Assembly: GCF_018446385.1 (NCBI RefSeq)
Contig: NC_056001.1
Location: 12,766,672-12,830,671 of the forward strand
Source: Zingiber officinale
Lineage: Eukaryota; Streptophyta; Magnoliopsida; Zingiberales; Zingiberaceae
Direction: 5' to 3'
DNA length: 64,000 nucleotides
The notes below the pieces were generated by a model. It did no database searches. It had not been told where the DNA came from and saw only the letters and a list, made by a program, of their open reading frames with translations. Position numbers and translations under genes: made by a program. This document shows positions 58,909 to 64,000 of this stretch, piece after piece (position 1 is the first letter of the stretch; every line of letters starts with the position of its first letter).

Positions 58909-60013
58909 GGGGGCGTTTGATTCTTTCCTAGGAATAGGAATCGGAATGAGAATCATTGTTTTGTGGAATGGGAATGGGTATGAGCATGAATATCACTCTT
59001 AAAAGTAATGTTTGGTTAGTTGCATATTTTCTATCGGAATCAATCAAAATTTTCTTTTTTACCCTTAAAGGAAAGTAAGAGAAAAAATTAGATGTGAGAG
59101 AAAGATGAATGTGAGAGAAAAATATGATGAAAGAGAATGATGAGAGAGAAAGTATGATAAGAGAGAAAGTGCGATGAGAAAGAATAAAGAGAGAGAAAGT
59201 GTGATGAGAGAAAATGAGAAAAGAGAGTGTGATAGGAGAGAGCATGATGAGAAAAGATTAGAGAGAAAATATAATGTGAAAGAAAATATGATGAGAGAGG
59301 ATGAAGAGAGAAAATGTAATGAGAAAAAATGAGAAGAGAGAGTGTGATGAGAGAGATTTAGGAGAGAGAAGGTATGGTGAGAGAGAAAGTATGATGAGAA
59401 AAAAAATGTGATGAGAAAAAAAAAGAACAGTGAGTGTAATGGGAAAGATTAAGCAGAGAGAAAGTATGATGAGAGAGAAAGTGTGTTGAGGAAAAAAAGG
59501 AGGAAGTGTGACAAGAGAGATTGAGGAGAGAGAAAATATGATGAGAAAAAAAAAGGAAGAGAGTGTGATGGAAGATATTGAGGAGAGAGAAAGTATGATG
59601 AGAGAGAAAGTGTAATGAGAAAAAAGAGGAAAGAGAGAGTGATAGGAGAGATTAAGGAGAGAGAAAGTGTGTGATAAAATGATGAGAAAGAAAATATGAT
59701 GAGAGAGAACAAGGAGAGAGAAGTGATATGAAAGAAAAAATAAATAAATATATTTTGATATTTAATATTAAGGGAGAAAATTTTAATTTTAGGTCAAGGG
59801 TATTTTTGGAATAAGGGAATATTTTGATAGATGAAAATAGGGTAATGACTCATTGAAGGGGAGGTACATGAGAATGAGTTATTACCCAATTTCAAGGATT
59901 CATTCCCTTATTTGTATTCCTATTCCTATAATCCAAACATTAACAATGACAATCAATGATTCACATTCCCATTTCCCATTTCCCACTCCTATTCCCCTAA
60001 ACCAAACACCCCC
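58909..60013. mobile_element. Large Tourist-like element with C-poor tandem array
   Basis: 1105 bp, ends GGGGGCGTTTGATTC and AACCAAACACCCCC, target duplication TTA (58906-58908 and 60014-60016). End sequences (GGAATAGGAATCGGAATGAG / ATTCCTATTCC) relate it to the 225-bp MITEs. From ~59080 to 59745 it is filled with degenerate 'GATGAGAGAGAAAGTATGAT' units, a strand with almost no C. No transposase gene. Confidence 0.87.
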
Positions 60014-60330
60014 TTAGTTTATTTAGATGTTATCAGACTCTCAATTCAAGCTTGGTTTAAGTTTGATTCAAGCTTAATTTATTTAAATATTATCGAGCTC
60101 TCAATTCAAACTTGTTTAAAATTTTTAGTTATTTGATTAATTATTGAGTTTGATAATTCAAATTTATTTATTTATTTTTTATTTAGTATATTAATAAGAG
60201 TTTTATTAATAAATATAATTTATGAATATTATTGAACTATATATATATATATATATTTAATTTAATGAACTATTTAAAATTATTTGTTTAATTAATCTTA
60301 TATATATTGAATATATATATATATATTAAA
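60014..60330 (-). repeat. Repeat R1, second copy, second part
   Basis: Reverse complement of 29440-29493 joined to 54474-54620, without element D in between, so it shows the empty-site structure. Ends in (TA)n stretches at about 60239-60257 and 60300-60330. Confidence 0.65.
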
Positions 60331-61003
60331 TGAACATAAATAAATTATTATTAAATTAAATATTAACTTTATTCATAAATATTTAATTCATTTATCATCC
60401 TATTAATCTAGACTTATTAATTAAATCATATATAACAACTCAAATAAATATTATTTTCTGTCTGTCGAATTCATAGCAATGATTGATATTATCAATTATA
60501 TCTTTTTTTAATTTACAACAAAACAATTTTATATTATTTTTAAAAGGAAATTCACACGGTGCATGCATTTCTTTTCTTTATGAGATCATAGCAAAGAAGA
60601 CTAGTTTTTGTCTATATTAAATTTAGCTCGATGAAAGTAAGATAGCACGTGAGATAGTACGGTTTACAGCGACTCATGAATGAGTCAAAGGTAAAGGTGA
60701 AATGAGGATATAATAAATGAATAGAATTTAGTGACATGAAAGGATAATTTATAAGAAATGAGATTCAATAATATTATAAGAAAAATAGATATATAATTTT
60801 GTTCATTTTTACAAGGGTGTAGTGGGATTCAAAACTACTAAGATTGACAACCATTATTTGGAGTTGGCTATTTAAAAATGATCAATAAATTTATGATCAA
60901 ATTGAAAAAATTATATAATTAAAAATTATTAATTTTTTTTTAAACGTGAGACTGAAGATCATCCTAATCGAGGATGGCTCCGCCCCTAATTTTTTAAAAT
61001 TAA
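60331..61003. other. AT-rich intergenic DNA
   Basis: Nothing recognisable beyond short AT runs. Confidence 0.5.
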
Positions 61004-61228
61004 AGGGGTGTTTGGTTGATAAATTTAGGATTGAGGGAATGGAATGATAGTAAAAAATAATGTTTGGATTGTGAGTTTGGAAATGATAATTTAGAAATGA
61101 TTTCTAAATTTATGGAAATCAATAAAATCCATATAATTAGATGAATTTCATTTCTATTTATATTCTCATTCCATCTTATTATCAAACTCATACCTATAAT
61201 TATTTTCATCATTTAATCAAACACCACC
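61004..61228. mobile_element. Tourist-like MITE, second 225-bp copy
   Basis: AGGGGTGTTTGGTTGAT at the left and ATCAAACACCACC at the right, TAA duplication (61001-61003 and 61229-61231). Same length as the copy at 53834 and of the same family by eye (GGAATGATAGTAAAA, CAAACTCAT words). Confidence 0.9.
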
Positions 61229-61735
61229 TAACCTTCTCTGTTTAATTGTCTTCTACTTAAGCAAACAAATTGTTAATCTTCTCCTTCACGAAGTAAACAC
61301 GGCCTAGTATCCATAGCACATGTGTATATAAAATAATCCGTTGACAGCTGCTACTCCTTGGCCCCATGAGCATGTGTTTTTTTCATACGTCCTTTGCATA
61401 TATATACATTTTTTTTTGTCAGTTGAAAATTTATTATGGTTGGTTTTCCTCTAAAACAGAGGACAAAACAATAGATGAAATAATAAATATATATCACATC
61501 AATCCGGTAGAGGCCGGCTAATTTCTTATATGCAATAAATAACACAAACGATTATTATCATCACGTTCCATCTTAGAGTCAACACGTTAAATTCATTCTT
61601 ATTTTTTTAAAATCTTATTGTCAGGATATGAATGAGCTAAGGGGTTCTTAAAAGTTGGTATTGCAGTGATACTTTATAATATTAATTTTAAATTTTACTT
61701 AATATCTAAGGAAATAAGATGACTAATCTAACACT
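61229..61735. other. AT-rich intergenic DNA
   Basis: No gene or repeat identified. Confidence 0.45.
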
Positions 61736-63549
61736 CCATTCCTTATGTTCACAATTTCATTATCAGTGTCTCATTCTCGAAAATCTTCCGGAGGTTGAAA
61801 AATCATACACTTGTTCTCACAAGAACACAATAAGCATAATAAAATAGATAAGCAAAAATAAAAATAAAAACTTTACAATAAAATCTTGCTTAGCTTGTTA
61901 TTTTGTTGCTTTAAAATATCTTTTGATCGGTTAGAAATGCAGCAGCATTTCGCTTCTGACTTTTCAAGAATCGACCTTCTCAAAACATCACGAAAGTCCC
62001 TTTTCTAAGGTTTCTCTCGAACTAGAAAATGTCTTCCAATCGATTGACATTATCCTTAATCGATTGTCACGTAAAATCCCACCATTCAAACCTACAGAAC
62101 AACTTTTTTTCACCCGACAAATCGATTGGTGAGTCATAGCAATCAATTAATAACTTTCCAATCGATTGAGTGAATCAATTCTGAAGTCTTCTATTTTTGC
62201 AAGAAAACACTCCTAATCAATCGCCTCAATCAATTTAGCACCTTTTCGTTTCCTCTAAAAAATCATCTAGTCGATTGCCCTAATTGATTGGTGATGCCAA
62301 AATTGATTACCTTAATTGATTTTGGCTCTTTCTGTTTTCTCGCGATGACACCTTCAATTGATTACTTTAATCGATTGACTCATGTTGAATTGATTGTCCT
62401 AATCAATGCAGTACGCTTCTGTGCTTTGTGAAAACAACTCTCAATCGATTACACAAATCGATTGTTTTAGGTCAATAGATCACACTAATCGATTGCCCAA
62501 CCTTAGACTCTGAACTTAAGTTTAGGGTTTTTTTACCCAACCTTCAAGTTATCCATGACTCATCGAGATTTTCTATTTTGTCTAACATTAGGTCAATCTT
62601 GACTTGCTAGGGCTTCTTTACCAAGTGTCTGGTCAACTTTTGACCCACTTGAACTTTTCATTTTATGCCAAGTGTCCGGTCCTCCATGACCCACTTGGAC
62701 TTACCGTCTCGTGCTAAGATTTTGGTTCTCCGTAACTCACTTGGACTTTTTCCTTGCCTAACCTCACTAGGATTTCGATTGCCTAGTTTTCAACTAGGTC
62801 TTCCACTGGCTAGCCCCACTAAAACTTCCATTGCCTAGTTCACAACTAGGTCTTCCACTGCCTAGTTCCGCTAGAATTTTCATTTGCTAGTTCCCAACTA
62901 AGTCTTCCACTACCTAGTCCCACTAGAACTTTCATTGCCTAGTTCTCAACTAGGTCTTCTAATGCCTAGCCCTGCTAGGATTTCCATTGCCTAGTTCTCA
63001 ACTAGGTCTACGACTATCTAGCTCCAATAGGATTTCCATTGCCTAATTCTCAACTAGGTCTTCTACTGTCTAGCTCCGCTAAGACTTCCCATTGTCTTGC
63101 CTAACCTCTAGTTAGGACTTTCATAATCAAGTATTTGGTCCTCCCTTGAGCTACATGTTTTCTTTCTCACATATTGTCAAATATCGAAATTCAAGTTCGA
63201 ACCAACTCGAACTTAGTCAAACTGATCAATCTTGATCCGAGAACTATTGCACTAACACTTATATCTCAAAATACCAATAAAACAATCACCATTTTTTAAC
63301 ACTACATTGAGGTTGTCATCAACTTAAATTTTGTGATTGCTCAATTAGGTCTTCTACTGCCTAGCTCTGCTAGGACTTCTTGTTATCTTGCCTAACCTCT
63401 AGTTAGAACTTTTCTAGTCAAGTATTTGGTCATCTCTTGACTTACTTGACTCTTTTCTCATATATTGTCAAACATTACAACACAAGCTCAAATCAACTTG
63501 AGCTTAGTTAAACTGGTCAATCTTGACCTGAGTACGATTACACCAACAC
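61736..63549 (-). mobile_element. Copia-type LTR, minus orientation, CAATCGATTG type
   Basis: On the minus strand begins TGTTGGTGTAATCG (63549 leftward), then hairpin-like units 'CCTAGTTCTCAACTAGG' (62760-63060), then CAATCGATTG palindromes (62040-62480). The 3' end is not clear (about 61740). Same type as the fragment at 15937. Boundaries and solo/full status unresolved. Confidence 0.65.
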
Positions 63550-63640
63550 TTATATCTCAAAATACTAATAAAATATTCTTCCTTTTTTTTAAAATTTAAA
63601 TCAACATTATCATTAACTTAAATTTTGTGATTGTTATTAT
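63048..63640. repeat. ~293-bp tandem duplication at the LTR start
   Basis: 63048-63340 and 63341-63640 share, in order, TCTTGCCTAACCTCTAGTTA, CAAGTATTTGGTC, CACTTATATCTCAAAATAC and AACTTAAATTTTGTGATTG. The junction repeats the LTR start plus flanking DNA, so the duplication happened after insertion. Confidence 0.85.
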
Positions 63641-63674
63641 GATTTTAGTGATAAAATTTAAAATTGTTTTATTA

Positions 63675-64000
63675 TAGTCATGAAATTATTTTTGGACTCT
63701 ATCCAAAAGATCTCATATTAATGAAGATATTTTTCATCTTATAAATCCATGATCTTTTTCATGTATTTCTAATATGAAATTTTGATTGTATTCTCAATAA
63801 TCCTCCATTCAAATTAAGGACCACCATTATTCTCATGGTTCAGATCACCCCTCAAGTATGTGATCATTCTTAACCTATTCTAGATCTCCCTTCAAGCATC
63901 CAGTCACTATTGATCTGTCCTAGGTCTCCCCTCAAACATCCAGTCAATCGATATCACTCCTCTCCTCTAAGATTTTTTTTACCTCCAAAGGTTCCTAAGA
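63675..64000 (-). mobile_element. Partial D-family TRIM copy, minus orientation
   Basis: Reverse complement matches element D: LTR start (ATACAATCAAAATTTCATATTAGAAA) near 63799 going left, and interior hairpin-type words (AGCATCCAGTCACTATTGATC) to the right edge, where it leaves the window. Shows that D is a dispersed family. Confidence 0.7.

Noticed and set aside
58909..60013. Autonomous Harbinger transposon
   Set aside because: No transposase or MYB-like accessory ORF; the interior is a tandem array.

Overview
The window is plant nuclear DNA, most likely from a monocot. The signs are a very GC-rich formin exon set in AT-rich surroundings, R2R3-MYB exons of the canonical 133 and 130 nt, tRNA-Met-primed Ty1/copia elements with long LTRs, Tourist-like MITEs with TWA target duplications, and tRNA-derived SINEs. 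The LTR style (long Copia LTRs carrying arrays of short CpG palindromes) would fit a Zingiberales genome, but that is only an impression. No bacterial-type features are present.

Two host genes look intact. A two-exon plant formin (12120-15258, +) has an N-terminal membrane anchor, a proline-rich FH1 region and an FH2 domain. A three-exon R2R3-MYB (56938-58044, +) is of the TT2/C1 type (subgroup 5) and probably activates flavonoid genes together with a bHLH partner. They lie about 42 kb apart, separated by retrotransposons.

Layout. 1-1764: truncated LTR of a Copia family with ~2.4-2.6 kb LTRs, here called family B. 1765-~10020: an old, probably Ty3/gypsy, LTR remnant split by Copia element G (2472-9683, TSD AAAGG), itself split by solo LTR H (3269-4936, TSD ATAGT). 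12120-15258: formin. 15937-~27952: old Copia debris (LTR pieces and a stop-ridden pol) carrying element E (20905-24820, TSD CTAAG) and a solo family-B LTR (25565-27943, TSD GATCC). 27953-29269: LTR fragment and unclassified DNA. 29270-54841: a five-layer nest. An AT-rich repeat (R1) holds a TRIM-like mini-LTR element D (29494-54473, TSD TTATC). D holds a family-B-like solo LTR (30056-54220, TSD GGATG). That LTR holds Copia element A (32051-53418). A holds a complete family-B element (39602-49276, TSD TTCAT) and a solo LTR C (51218-53042, TSD GCTTG). 54842-55113: a SINE. 56938-58044: MYB. 58374-64000: SINE, MITEs, a second R1 copy, an inverted LTR and a partial D-family copy.

Most interesting points: (i) element A carries an extra 3' ORF (resembling the putative plant transposon protein family) preceded by a near-copy of the LTR's own palindrome array plus TATA box, so it may have an internal promoter; element B landed inside this ORF and the reading frame resumes exactly when one TSD copy is discounted. 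(ii) LTR C and related LTRs contain arrays of hairpin units whose stems differ from unit to unit yet stay complementary, and TRIM element D carries the same type of unit. (iii) Each LTR family has its own palindrome array just upstream of its TATA box. All element boundaries come from reading TG/CA ends, PBS, PPT and 5-bp duplications by eye; divergence statements are visual impressions.
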